Shown piece by piece: positions 38,614 through 48,078 of a stretch of 64,000 nt of DNA. The stretch lies in contig OZ025652.1 in NCBI GenBank assembly GCA_964019335.1, forward strand, positions 186,001 through 250,000, written 5' to 3'. Position 1 is the stretch's first letter, and each line of letters begins with the position of its first letter. Under the pieces are notes generated by a model. It was not told the origin of the DNA, did not search any database, and worked only from the letters and a program-made list of their open reading frames with translations. The DNA comes from Diplonema japonicum. Taxonomy: Eukaryota; Euglenozoa; Diplonemea; Diplonemida; Diplonemidae. A program made the translations under genes and the position numbers.

Positions 38614-39828
38614 CTAATAATCCGGGAGTGGTATCGCATCAACAAGAGGCAAAGCTTGTTCGCCAAGAGACGGTGTCGTAGGTGTCAGGACAAGCGGGGC
38701 ACTAGTATGTGTGGTCAACTTCCACCAAGATCCGGAACGATTGTATTTCACCTGAGGAGGAGTTGGGCGGATGACAGCAACAGTAATGGGTGTTGGGTGC
38801 TTGTCGTACCTACCGCTGACGAGGTCCCTGGGTTCGAGAGCAATAGTCTTGTGCTTCTGAAGAAACTCAGGAACGGTTGAATTGCTCTCAACAAGATCGG
38901 TAACCAAAGTGTGGAGAGTATCGAGAATGAGGTGATCATGTGCTGAGTTGCAGCTGTCTATGAGCAACGTGTTCTGACGGTACCCCTTGGCAGCGTTCAT
39001 TGCTGTTTCGATGATGAGAACCTTTCCAAGCTTTCCTGCAGCTTCAAGTCTTGTTAAAAGCGGGTGTTTCTGATATGCCGTCTTACCATCGACATCCATT
39101 TCCGTGAACCAGGTGAACATGTTGTAGACAATTCCGTGGACACCGTGGCGTGCGATGGACTCTTCCGCAAAGAGCTGGTCTTCTTCTGTTGCGAGGATGA
39201 TGTTCGCAGATTTTGCGAAATGTCGCAAGCATTTGTACTGCGGGACCACGTCGTCCATGTGCAGGATCACGATGTACCCGTTGATGTCGGCTCGTAAGGG
39301 AATCTTCGCTTCTTGTACAAAACACTTCTCGATAAGCCTTTGCTTCGGTTTTTCAGTTGCAGTTTTCTGCTTTGAAGCTTCCGTATCAAAGGCGACTTTG
39401 AGCTTCGCAGGCTTTGCGTCGGACTTCACTCTGAACACAGCCTTCGCTGTCTCGATGGACTTCCCCCCTGAGTTCCTTTTCTTCGGTTTCGGTTGCAACG
39501 CGCGTCCTTCCTGTGACGCCTTTTTGTTTACAATGCCTTCCACCTTCTTACGCAGCACACGGTGTTTCTCCGTTCTTGGTGTTACTGGCTCAGGGGTCTT
39601 CTTCTTAACTGTCGGTCCAGTGCTTAGCCTGATCTTCTTGACTGCTTTCTTTGAATTCAGGAGGTTCTGCTGTGTGGGGCTTAACCCGGGGGTGCTTGGT
39701 GTCAACCCGCATGACGATGGGCTCTTTGGGTGCTGCATCGTTCTGCTTGTCACTCGGCTGCCACCACCGGCCTTTGGGCTCTTGGGCACAGAGAGCCCCG
39801 TCCCTTTCTTCACGGCCTCCACAACCAT
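38614..39828 (-). CDS. FCP1-like HAD protein, probably catalytically dead
   Basis: A 404-residue protein with a basic, Ser/Pro/Thr-rich disordered N-terminal half (KSPKAGGGSRVTS, KKKTPEPVTPRTEK). The C-terminal domain follows the layout of FCP1/SCP-type (NIF) phosphatases: YIVILHMDDVV, LRHFAKSANIILATEEDQLFAEE, LEAAGKLGKVLIIETAMN and QNTLLIDSCNSAHDHLILDTL. The usual DLDETL catalytic motif is not found at the first strand, so dephosphorylation of the kind seen for RNA polymerase II CTD is unlikely. It may be a scaffolding pseudophosphatase. The family call rests on pattern, not on a key motif. Confidence 0.45.
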   Translation of the reverse strand: MVVEAVKKGTGLSVPKSPKAGGGSRVTSRTMQHPKSPSSCGLTPSTPGLSPTQQNLLNSKKAVKKIRLSTGPTVKKKTPEPVTPRTEKHRVLRKKVEGIVNKKASQEGRALQPKPKKRNSGGKSIETAKAVFRVKSDAKPAKLKVAFDTEASKQKTATEKPKQRLIEKCFVQEAKIPLRADINGYIVILHMDDVVPQYKCLRHFAKSANIILATEEDQLFAEESIARHGVHGIVYNMFTWFTEMDVDGKTAYQKHPLLTRLEAAGKLGKVLIIETAMNAAKGYRQNTLLIDSCNSAHDHLILDTLHTLVTDLVESNSTVPEFLQKHKTIALEPRDLVSGRYDKHPTPITVAVIRPTPPQVKYNRSGSWWKLTTHTSAPLVLTPTTPSLGEQALPLVDAIPLPDY

Positions 39829-40005
39829 GTTTGCGGTCTCCTATCTGATCGTATGTTTATAGGGAAGACATTAACTTGAGAAGAGCGTCTCCCACCTTCC
39901 CCCCCTAAAAAAAAAAGAAAAGAAACAGCTCGCGCAACAACGTGAGCAGTGACGGTCGGGATTTTTTTTTTTTTTTTTTTTTTTTTTCCTCAAGACTCCA
40001 CACCA

Positions 40006-41016
40006 CTACGACGTGCCCATCATGATTTCCATGTGTTTCCTGTGCCGCTGCTCGTCGGGGTTCTCGCGGTCCAAGGCCTGTCTGTTGTAGAGGTATTTCA
40101 AGACTCGTGAGAGGATGAACTGTGTCCCGTTCATCCTAATGAAGACAAACTGGAAATAGTTTGCAGCAAGCGAGAAAGAGAGGGCCAAGAGGAGGAGCCC
40201 TATCGTGATGCCTGCCCACACGCTCCGCTTTCCTTGCCTGGAGATGACAGCTTGGAGGATCGAGTTCGATTTGTCTGCCGCCTGACGAACCTCGGCTACG
40301 GAAAGGTCGTGCGTGCGGGTGAGCCTTGCAAGGTCCTTTTTATAGTCCTCCTTGAGGAGCTGGGTCTGGACTTGGAGGAGCTCGCGGAGTGCCTCGTCGT
40401 TGCCCTTCCATTTCGCTGAGGCGTTTTTAAAGATTTTAACAATGTCCTCTTTGGAGCTTTCGTACTTCGTTTTCAGCTCGGTTAGCTCGGATCTGTATTC
40501 ACCTTCAACCTTTTTGGCTTGGTCCTGCATTTCAACTAGTAGTCTTTTCTGCTCAGTACGGTTGCTATGGTCTGAGTCGTCTTCTGCGTGCTTTTCAACC
40601 TTCAGCGATGCGACCGTCGCCTGCAGATCCTTCACAACGCTCTCTATCCTGTCATAGTGGAGTGCATGTTTTCTCTCCATTTGCTGGTAGTGCTTTGAAA
40701 GGTAAGAGTACAGCAATGGCCTTTGATTTTTCGCAGGTTTTCGATTCAAGGTAGCTGTGGCCACCGTGTCCTTAGCCTGTCTGGGTTCTTGCAGGATTAC
40801 TACTTCGTTTTCGTCGTCCACAGCCTTCATCTCCTCATTGATGATGCTGTGCCATTGTTCTTTGAATGTGCTTTCTAGTTTTTTCAGTTCTCTCTCCGCT
40901 TCTTTGGCCTCTCTGCCCATCTCTTCCCAGTTGTCATTGTCGCTTTCCCTGCACCACCGTGACTGTCTTAGTCCTCTTGTTACGAACCGCACATGGTGTA
41001 ATGGTTTTCGGCGCAT
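40006..41016 (-). CDS. Coiled-coil membrane protein, 336 residues
   Basis: The N-terminal 265 residues are mostly coiled coil (KEAERELKKLESTFKEQW, DQAKKVEGEYRSELTELK). A single transmembrane helix follows at about 270-290 (AGITIGLLLLALSFSLAAN). The C-terminal ~45 residues (YLYNRQALDRENPDEQRHRK) are short and charged. The basic start (MRRKPLHHVRFVTRGLRQSR) could be a mitochondrial presequence, in which case the arrangement resembles coiled-coil inner-membrane proteins such as the MCUR1/CCDC90 group. This is a suggestion only. It is the last gene before the 4-kb gene-free region. Confidence 0.65.
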   Translation of the reverse strand: MRRKPLHHVRFVTRGLRQSRWCRESDNDNWEEMGREAKEAERELKKLESTFKEQWHSIINEEMKAVDDENEVVILQEPRQAKDTVATATLNRKPAKNQRPLLYSYLSKHYQQMERKHALHYDRIESVVKDLQATVASLKVEKHAEDDSDHSNRTEQKRLLVEMQDQAKKVEGEYRSELTELKTKYESSKEDIVKIFKNASAKWKGNDEALRELLQVQTQLLKEDYKKDLARLTRTHDLSVAEVRQAADKSNSILQAVISRQGKRSVWAGITIGLLLLALSFSLAANYFQFVFIRMNGTQFILSRVLKYLYNRQALDRENPDEQRHRKHMEIMMGTS

Positions 41017-41222
41017 TTTCTTTTTTTTTTTTTTTTTTTTTTTAATCCTTCCTACCTCGCCTTCTTTGAAAAAATATTATAAACCATAGACCGAAGTCAC
41101 TATGAGTTGGATTGCCAAAAAAATATATCGTCCCACAATCGACCTCTCGGCCTATAATCGGCCTGTGGCTGGGTTGGCGCGAAGCAGCCCTACCTACCCG
41201 TCCTGCTTAAGAAAAACTCCCT

Positions 41223-41244
41223 ATAATCGGCCTAGGCCGATTAT
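41223..41244. repeat. 22-bp perfect palindrome
   Basis: ATAATCGGCC TAGGCCGATTAT reads the same on both strands. A half-copy, ATAATCGGCCT, lies 70 bases upstream at 41153-41163 in the same orientation. It stands outside any gene. Confidence 0.7.
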
Positions 41245-42806
41245 GTCGGTCTGTGATAAACACATACATAGAATAGGGGGGGATAAAAAGTGAATAAAAT
41301 GAAATAAAAATAAAATAAACATAGCTTTTCTTTTCTTCTTCTTTTCTTTCTTTCCTTTATTTCCGAACAGTAGTATTTCTGGGGAAGGGGGGGGGGGGGG
41401 TGGAGAGTGAATATAAAAAAATAAAAAAATAGGAAATTGGGGATATAAAAAAGCCCGTATTTCTCTTTTTTTTTAAAATTGTTACAAAACCGCTTAGTTG
41501 AATCAACATTTTTCTTTTCCCCCCCTCTTTTTCTTAGGGGATAAAAAAAAAAGTTATTCCCCTTATTAATAATTTTAAAATAGAGATACGGGGGGAGGAG
41601 GGGGGGTGTGTGTGATCTGCCTGAAGCCCGTTACTTTACAGTTGTCTGTTCTTACATCGAAGAAAAATTGCTACAGTAGCTTGATTTACCTAAATTGTAA
41701 GAGATTACCGGCACATCAAATAGCAAAAAAAAGAAAAAAAGGGAGGGGTAGAACAAGATAAGGAAAGTAACGCCACGCTGTGGTTTGTAACTAGTTATCA
41801 CTGAAGTCATGAAGAAGAACAAAAAAAAATAGAAAGAAAAAAGAAATTCACACAAATCGGAAGGAAAAAAAAAAGTTCTTTTTGTTTCTATTCCTTTTTT
41901 TTTTTTACTATACTAATTACAATAACACATTTTTCTGTTTTCCATAAAATAGAAAGAAAACATGGTATATTGCAAAATAGGGGCAAAGCCAAAGGAGAGG
42001 GGAGAAGGGGTACAGGGGTGAGACCAAGGGGGGCCAATACACAATTTAAAAAAAAAAAAAAGAAGAAGAAGAAAATAAAAAGAAAACAAAAATACATTTT
42101 TCCCTTTTTTTTCCTTTTTGCCCCGCTGTCTTTTTAGAATGGAGGGGGGAAACCCAGGAAAAAAAAAAAAAAAGAAGAAACAATGGTTTCATATTTTCGT
42201 TTTTTTTTATTTTCTTTTTTCTTTTTCTTTATTTTTTTTTCTCACTCGGAGGACGATGCCCGGGGCTTGATCTTTCCTTTTCCCCTTTCGTTTTACCTTT
42301 CCTTCCACCTTCCCTTATTTTCTTTCGCCTAATGAAATACAAAAAAAAAAATATTCTCGTTATTCGTACTGCACTTGGGGTATAGCACATAATTAAAACC
42401 CTTCAGAAACAAAAAAAAAAAAAACAAAAAAACAAATTACTACGGTCTGTAAACCACATTATGTTATAACATAACCTCTTCATGCAGCTATCTTCTTTAC
42501 CTTAAAAAAAAAGGAAGAAGAGCCACGTCATTTAACTCGAGTTACCGCCTTCCTTATCGTGTTTCTCCATCAGCCTCTTCTTCATACTTTCTTTATTATT
42601 ATTATTTTTTTTTTTTTTACTTCCAGAATAAACACGAAAGGAAAACTAAACACTACTTGTGGGAAGCGGGCGGGGGGAAGGGGGGGGGGGGGATGCGGAA
42701 AAAGGAAAGAAGAAGAATAAAAATCAGAGGAAAGAAATAAGGAGAAGAAGAATAATAATAATAATAAAAAAAAAGGGTAAGGAGGTGGGTAGGGATAAAA
42801 AAAATA

Positions 42807-42942
42807 ACTATTTATTGCCAACAAATAATGAGTCATTATTTAACTCGAGTTCCCGAATTTTTTGCACGAGGGCCCGCAGGGCCCGAGTGCAAAAAAACGG
42901 GTAACGAGAGTTAAATAATGGCTCATTTGGCGGCAAGTAAGT
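42807..42942. repeat. Imperfect hairpin element 1
   Basis: The two ~65-base arms are inverted copies: TTATTGCCAACAAATAATGA and GTCATTATTTAACTCGAG on the left match CTCTCGTTACCC/GCCATTATTTAAC and GCCGCCAAATGAG when the right side is read in reverse. The centre is GGGCCCGCAGGGCCC. It is AT-rich in the arms and GC-rich at the centre. A second, shorter element lies 395 bases away. Confidence 0.7.
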
Positions 42943-43248
42943 CGTTTTATTTCACTCTTCGTCATTTGAGTCACTCACTCTTCACTGCTTTCACTGCTGT
43001 TTTTTTTCACGCAGGTCAGCCTTTTTGGGGAGTTTCCTAAGGTAATATGGGGTTGCTATTTCGCCGTGGCATTTAAAGGGGAAGTAAGGCACTTATTCCC
43101 ACTTTAAGGGCTGGAATGGCCTCAGATGGCCAAAAATAGTCAAAATACGCCCACCCCAAAAAAATTTTTCAAGGGGTTGGGTGCATTTTTTTCCACGGCG
43201 AGACTCATTTTTCCACTCTGAAGGGCCATTATTTAACTGCAAAATCTC

Positions 43249-43270
43249 ATTATTTAACTAGTTAAATAAT
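43249..43270. repeat. 22-bp perfect palindrome of the same family
   Basis: ATTATTTAAC TAGTTAAATAAT is a perfect palindrome. It is flanked by further single copies of TTAAATAATG and its complement (43228-43310). A diverged equivalent, ATTATTTCACCGTGAAGTAAT, lies about 660 bases on, near 43931-43951, within matching flanks (GTAATGGGCCCC... compared with ATAATGAGGCCCC). Confidence 0.7.
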
Positions 43271-43336
43271 GGCGATTTCGCGTTAAATAATGAGGCCCCT
43301 AGTGAGTGAAGAAAATGACGAAGAGTGAAATAATAG

Positions 43337-43410
43337 CTATTTACTGCCAACAAGTAATGACTTTACCGTTACCTCGAGGTCGGTAAAGCATTACTTGGCG
43401 GTAGGTAAGT
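43337..43410. repeat. Imperfect hairpin element 2
   Basis: Arms CTGCCAACAAGTAATG and CTTTACCG on the left pair with CGGTAAAGCATTACTTGGCGG on the right (read as CGGTAAAG and CATTACTTGGCGG), around a perfect ACCTCGAGGT centre at 43371-43380. The outer sequence (GCTATTTACTGCCAAC) matches element 1. Confidence 0.7.
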
Positions 43411-43737
43411 GGTTTTATTTCACGACACTCTGAAATTACTTCACCACGAGGGGCACAACAGGGTGACAAGGGGTACAACAAGAGAGGGGTTACAAAGGTT
43501 ACAATACAAGTTGTTTTTCCTCCTTTTGTTGACTTAGAGCTGCCGCTGTCGCTGGCATTGCCACTGTCACCATCTCTAATCAGGCCTTCCCATACCTAGC
43601 GCGGCCGCTGGCTCCTTTTTTTCTGCTGCTTCGGTATTTTGAAGTCTTTTGGGGTGCTTGGGTAAGCTGACTAAGTTACCCTTACCCACAGAAGAGTTAC
43701 CGACAGAAACTGGGAACAAGGCCTAGCCAAAAGTGGG

Positions 43738-43877
43738 CAAATTGGGAGGAAAAAGTAGTCCAACTTGGAACTGAGCCGAGGCAAAAGTTGGCCAATTGAG
43801 CTGAACCTGGGGGGAAATTAGCAAACTGAGAGGAAAAAGTAGCCCCACTGGGAACCGAACCGAGGCAAAAATTGGCC
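43738..43877 (+). repeat. Tandem degenerate repeat
   Basis: Two copies of a ~56-base unit (43738-43793 and 43822-43877) share GAGGAAAAAGTAG, then GGAACNGANCCGAGGCAAAA (N where they differ), then TTGGCC. A third, partial copy (CTGGGAACAAGGCCTAGCC) begins near 43710. Spacing is about 84 bases. Confidence 0.6.
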
Positions 43878-44038
43878 CTACCGAGGCATATTATTTAACG
43901 GAAACCCTATTACTTCACGGAAAACAGGCCATTATTTCACCGTGAAGTAATGAGATTTAGCGTGAAGTAATGGGCCCCCCAGTGCGTGAAGTAATTTCTG
44001 AAGAGTGAAATAAAGAAAAAAAATACATCTTGTTTTTT

Positions 44039-44119
44039 TATTACCAATTACAAATTATGAGTCATAATTTAACTCTTGGTTCCGAACTATATTTCATCGG
44101 TAACAAGAGGAGGTAAGTT
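44039..44119. repeat. Hairpin element 3, right arm partly lost
   Basis: The left arm (ATTACCAATTACAAATTATGA, GTCATAATTTAACTCTTGG) matches element 1. Only the inner right arm (CGGTAACAAGAG) still pairs with CTCTTGGTTCCG. It appears to be a decayed member of the same family. Confidence 0.55.
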
Positions 44120-45063
44120 GTTTCTTCCACACCTCCTTTCGCCGAAAATTGGCCTTAAGCCAGGTTTCCAGACACTGCTTCGATCTCGAGGGGGAAATCG
44201 AACCAAAAAGTGAGTGAAAGAAAAAAGCGACGAAAGTAGTGATGAAAACAAAAAAAAAAAAAAAAAAAAAAAAAAGAAAAGAGCAACCAAACACTTTTCT
44301 TTAACCGGCATCTTAAATGCACTGTGAGTACCCAAAGGCCTTCAAAAAAAAAACTTTTCTCCTTTTAGAAATTTTTGTTCATGAAACCGGAAAGTCAAGC
44401 CACAAGGGAGGGCGTTCCCTTCTGCTTCTTTCCCTAACCATAAGTGATGATTTCTGGTACAAGGAGAGGCATCTTCTAAGAGGTTACTGGTAGCACGTAG
44501 GACCACCCCACGTTTACCTAGCTCCCGTTCAAAAGAAGAGGAAAAAAAATAATGGGTTTCGTCGAGGGGGGAGAAACATATCACCCTTAACATAGAATCA
44601 AGGGGGCTTTTCCGTATATATGTTTCAACAGTGAAAAAAAAGGGGGGGGGAAACACTGAAAGGAGGAGAAAAAAAGGGGGGGGTGAAGGAGAACAAATAG
44701 ATAGATATAAAAGAAAAGAATTTTGGCTACCGTACTTTTAAAGTTAAAAAGAAAAAAAAAAAAGAACCTGTTGTCCAAAATGCAAAGCCACCTTTGTTCT
44801 TCCCGAGGGAGTATGGCAAGCAGGGCGGTCAAAAAAAAAACTTTTTTATTTTCCCTTCCAAGAAAGAATCTTTGACTCAAGTTTTGGATTAAAAAAATTT
44901 AAAAAAAAAAAATACGGTAAATGAGCGATAAGGAGGTAGGAGGGGAAAGGGGAGAAAATTTCTTTCTTTTTTTTTTGATGACAAAAAATATTTTTTTTTT
45001 TTCTTTCAACAAAAAAAAAAAAAAAAAAAAAAAAACTTTGATTAAAAAAAAAAAAAAAAAAAC

Positions 45064-45669
45064 TCACATCGCACCCGTAAAACCAGCGGCACCAGAGTAC
45101 TTTTTCTTTACAAGAAGAGTGTGGATGTGGGAAGAAAGAACCACCAGCCCGGTCATGAAAGAGAGGGAAGATGGCGTGATGACAGCATGCCCCACAGAAG
45201 ACAGGAGGAGGACAAAGTTGGAGAAAGAGGCGCAGGCTAAAGGAACGCGAGAACTTGGGGAAAATCTGGAAAGATGGATGAAGAGAGAAGGAAATCCATC
45301 CGCTAGCAGGGCAGTGATGGGTAAAAGTGTACTTGCACCTTTGGCTGGTGATATGAGGCTAAGTAGAATACCAGCACACACCAGGAAATCGTCTTCACTA
45401 CTGTACAATGCAGCGAGAGCCAGAGCAACGGCTGACGACTTACCTGAGAGCACCCACACCAAAAACAAGGGTATCTTCACCGTCGCATGCAACAGATGCC
45501 CGTGGTACCGGTCCCTTAAGTAATGCATAGCGAGCGTAACCAATGTCCACACCACCACCTTCTCTGCCCCTTCCGTGCAATATACCACTGCGAGCCCCGC
45601 CAAGAAACACACCACACCGCACGCCCTCAGTCTCCCCCTTATCCCTGCAATTTTATTCTTCACCTCCAT
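45064..45669 (-). CDS. Multi-pass membrane protein, 201 residues
   Basis: A hydrophobic protein with about five or six membrane segments, including VVCFLAGLAVVYC, VVWTLVTLAMHYL, IPLFLVWVLSG, LVCAGILLSLI and ASFSNFVLLLSSVGHAV. A basic N-terminus (MEVKNKIAGIRGRLR) and a C-terminal KKKYSGAAG tail are exposed. A Lys-rich C-terminal tail may act in ER retention. No family could be named. The frame is the first gene beyond the 4-kb repeat-rich gap in transcription order. Confidence 0.6.
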   Translation of the reverse strand: MEVKNKIAGIRGRLRACGVVCFLAGLAVVYCTEGAEKVVVWTLVTLAMHYLRDRYHGHLLHATVKIPLFLVWVLSGKSSAVALALAALYSSEDDFLVCAGILLSLISPAKGASTLLPITALLADGFPSLFIHLSRFSPSSRVPLACASFSNFVLLLSSVGHAVITPSSLSFMTGLVVLSSHIHTLLVKKKYSGAAGFTGAM

Positions 45670-45977
45670 AATCGGCAGATATTGGGAGGGAGAATAAAAA
45701 CAAGAAACCCCACACCCAACTTCCTAATTATGATTATGTGCTGTGGAGTTTATAAATAAATATTTTAAAAAAAAAAATGGGGTGGGGACAACGAGACGGG
45801 AAACAAAAAGAAAAAAAAAACTCGATAAAATCTCAGTGTGCATGGGGTGCTCACTGAAATGTTATTGAAAAAAAAAAAAATGAAAAAAAAAAACGTTTGA
45901 ACACTGAAAATAACACATCACGCTGGTTCACGATTCCAATGCCCTGCGTATGCTGGCATTGATGTGGGAGGACCTCC
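45670..45977. other. Intergenic; 3' region of cathepsin B with a small hairpin
   Basis: Mostly A-runs. About 17 bases past the cathepsin B stop, CAATGCC and GGCATTG (45937-45943 and 45955-45961) can form a 7-bp stem with an 11-base loop in the transcript. No gene is seen. Confidence 0.4.
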
Positions 45978-46979
45978 TCAGAAGGAGATGCCTGTGACGT
46001 CGCCCTCGATGCCGCACTCGTTGACGCCCTTGAGGATCTTGAAGTATCCCTGGTCGCCCCACTGGTTGTTCCAGGAGTTCTTCACCCACCAGTAGGGCTC
46101 TCCGTTCTCGACACCCCAGCCGATCATCTCGACGGCGTGTCCACCGAGGGCACTGCCGTGGGTGTGCTTGTAGACCCCGCTCTTGTAGGCGGGGAAGTCA
46201 GCGTAGACGGTGAAGGCGACGGCGAGGGGCCCCTTGGTGTAGAGCTCGGTCATGATGTCCTGCACCCCGCGGACGGAGTAGGCGGTCTTACCCTTGCGCT
46301 TGTCCGCCTCGTAGGTGCGGTTGTGGAAGCTGCTCTGGCACTGCTTCTCGCACTTCGGTGTCGGGTACTCGCTCGACGGGCACGCCGGGTACTTCGGTGA
46401 CGGCGCAACGTGGTGCGCGCACGGCTTCAGCGTGTAGGGACGGCACGAGGCACCCTTCCCAACATCGTCGTAGTCATTCCCGGACACCACACCTGTCTCT
46501 GTCATCCACTGCAGGGCCGCAGAGGGCTGCCCCCCGTTGCACCCCTCAGAGAATCCGCACGCGAACCCAGAGCAGCACGACGCTGTGTCCTCCGCCGACA
46601 TCTCCCTGTCCAGCCCCGTCGCGATGCACTGCCTGTCCTCAAACGCCTCCGTCGACCCGAACGCCCAGCACGACCCGCACGAGCTCTGGTCCCTCACCGT
46701 GGTCACCACAGTGCACTTCGTTCCCCACATCGTCCTCGCGTCGAAGTCTGTCGGAAGAGCCTTCACCTGCTCCACCTTCTTCTGCGGCAGTCTAACGTAG
46801 TGCGGGTGCCCCTCCAGCCACGTCCCGCACAGCTTCTTCGCGTCCATCGTGCTGTTGAACCTGCTCGGGACCTCCGCCTTCCATCCCTTCCCAGCGCTGT
46901 TCACCTTCTGCACGATCGACGTAAAGTCCTCAGCCGACACGGCCGTCGCCAAGGCTACAAGGAGACCTGCCTTGTACAT
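45978..46979 (-). CDS. Cathepsin B-like cysteine protease
   Basis: A 333-residue prepro-enzyme of the papain family (C1A). The signal peptide is MYKAGLLVALATAVSA. A short propeptide follows and then the mature domain from about LPTDFDARTMWG. The catalytic Cys is in QSSCGSCWAFG, the His in LGGHAVEMIGWG and the Asn in WWVKNSWNNQWGDQG. The oxyanion Gln is present in VRDQSS. The occluding loop with its two histidines (CAHHVAPSPKYPAC) marks cathepsin B and its peptidyl-dipeptidase activity. NGGQP and CCSGFACG are family hallmarks. Expected in lysosome-like vesicles or secreted. C/G-ending codon bias suggests high expression. Confidence 0.95.
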   Translation of the reverse strand: MYKAGLLVALATAVSAEDFTSIVQKVNSAGKGWKAEVPSRFNSTMDAKKLCGTWLEGHPHYVRLPQKKVEQVKALPTDFDARTMWGTKCTVVTTVRDQSSCGSCWAFGSTEAFEDRQCIATGLDREMSAEDTASCCSGFACGFSEGCNGGQPSAALQWMTETGVVSGNDYDDVGKGASCRPYTLKPCAHHVAPSPKYPACPSSEYPTPKCEKQCQSSFHNRTYEADKRKGKTAYSVRGVQDIMTELYTKGPLAVAFTVYADFPAYKSGVYKHTHGSALGGHAVEMIGWGVENGEPYWWVKNSWNNQWGDQGYFKILKGVNECGIEGDVTGISF

Positions 46980-47065
46980 TTTTATATTGTTTTTGTTCTG
47001 TTGGAGTATAACATATAGTGCAGTGTGACAAGAACACTTTTCTTTGAGTGTCTTTCTTGTTGTGA

Positions 47066-47971
47066 TCACTCTTCTTGTTTTCGAGTGTCATTCTTTTTTG
47101 ACTTCTTACCAGGTGGTGGTGACGTGCGGTGCAGAGCGGCGAATTCCTTCCGTTGCGCGTTTGTGTCGATCATAGCCAAGGCCTTCGTGGTCTCTTGACG
47201 CTGCTTGGAATACAAGTCTCGGGTGAGGGGAGGGCGGAAAGTCGTCTCGTAGCGACTGAGGCAAGAGCTCCATAAGTCTTTGAGATTCAAGGGATTCGAG
47301 AGGTCAGGGGTGGCCGGCCAAACTACACGGGCAGGTGGGCCAGCAGCAGTGAGAGCGCCTTCCGAAGAGGGCACCTTGACAGCAGGCAGAGGTACAAGAC
47401 CACAACTTTCTTCTATCACGGGAGCCTTTTTTACTCGTTTTCGCTCATGTTTAGCAATTGCTTCTTCCGCCCCCCTCTTTGTTTCCAATCTTATAACTCG
47501 CTTCACCTGTGCTCCCTCAACTTGTATTTGCGGCTTCGCAGCTTTCTGTTCCGTTCCCGCTATTTTGAGCTTCTGCACGTCTACAGGTTCTCGTACTGGT
47601 TGCACTTTAACCACCTTTTCTTTGTTTTTCATCTTCTTATCCGCTGCATTTACCTCCTGTTTTTTTGCCTTGTATTTTTGAATCTGTGTTGTGTCTGCCT
47701 TCACCCAGAAAGACAACTTGTTACCTCCTTCCGACTGTAGGACCACTTTCCCGCCTTCTGCAGCCAACGCCACATAAGGGCACTTTACCAGAGAACTAAT
47801 AACGGCCTTTGCCGCAGGCAAGTCGCTCGCCACTTCGCCTTCAGCTACCTTTTGCATGCTGCTGTCCACCACGCACTTCTGCAAGGTCCACTCCAGGTCA
47901 TCTTTCATGTCGGTGCTTACGACATTTACTACATGCCACTTGGCACTCTTGTCTTTGACCTCCAGCTTCAT
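47066..47971 (-). CDS. Hypothetical basic protein, 301 residues
   Basis: An N-terminal domain of ~95 residues (KWHVVNVVSTDMKDDLEW, ALAAEGGKVVLQSEGG, KLSFWVKADTTQ) looks like a small beta-rich fold. A long Lys/Val/Gln-rich disordered region follows, then a conserved-looking segment (ARVVWPATPDLSNPLN, TTFRPPLTRDLYSKQRQE). The very basic C-terminus (GKKSKKNDTRKQEE) would suit a nucleic-acid or microtubule binder. No family is recognised. It ends 86 bases before the cathepsin B start. Confidence 0.65.
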   Translation of the reverse strand: MKLEVKDKSAKWHVVNVVSTDMKDDLEWTLQKCVVDSSMQKVAEGEVASDLPAAKAVISSLVKCPYVALAAEGGKVVLQSEGGNKLSFWVKADTTQIQKYKAKKQEVNAADKKMKNKEKVVKVQPVREPVDVQKLKIAGTEQKAAKPQIQVEGAQVKRVIRLETKRGAEEAIAKHERKRVKKAPVIEESCGLVPLPAVKVPSSEGALTAAGPPARVVWPATPDLSNPLNLKDLWSSCLSRYETTFRPPLTRDLYSKQRQETTKALAMIDTNAQRKEFAALHRTSPPPGKKSKKNDTRKQEE

Positions 47972-48078
47972 CCTGTGGAAAGAGTTAGCACATCAATCAG
48001 GGAAAAGAAACATGTAATAAAACAATATTAGGGACAAAGGGTTAATCTAAGTGGGCTGGGCTCTAAGCTAGTCTAAGT

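Larger units (their letters stand above)
41017..45063. other. 4-kb gene-free region
   Basis: This is the longest stretch without a gene. The outer parts are homopolymer-rich (A, T and G runs). The core, about 42.8-44.1 kb, is a cluster of related palindromes built on ATTATTTAAC and ATTATTTCAC-type blocks, described separately. Genes on both sides point the same way, so it is not a strand switch. Open frames in it are low-complexity artefacts. Confidence 0.6.

Noticed and set aside
42582-42904. ORFs in the gene-free gap (both strands)
   Set aside because: Composed of homopolymer-derived Phe/Pro/Lys/Ile runs over repeats; not protein-like.
44087-45067. Several minus-strand ORFs rich in Phe and Lys
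   Set aside because: Translation of T- and A-runs; no normal amino-acid composition or motif.
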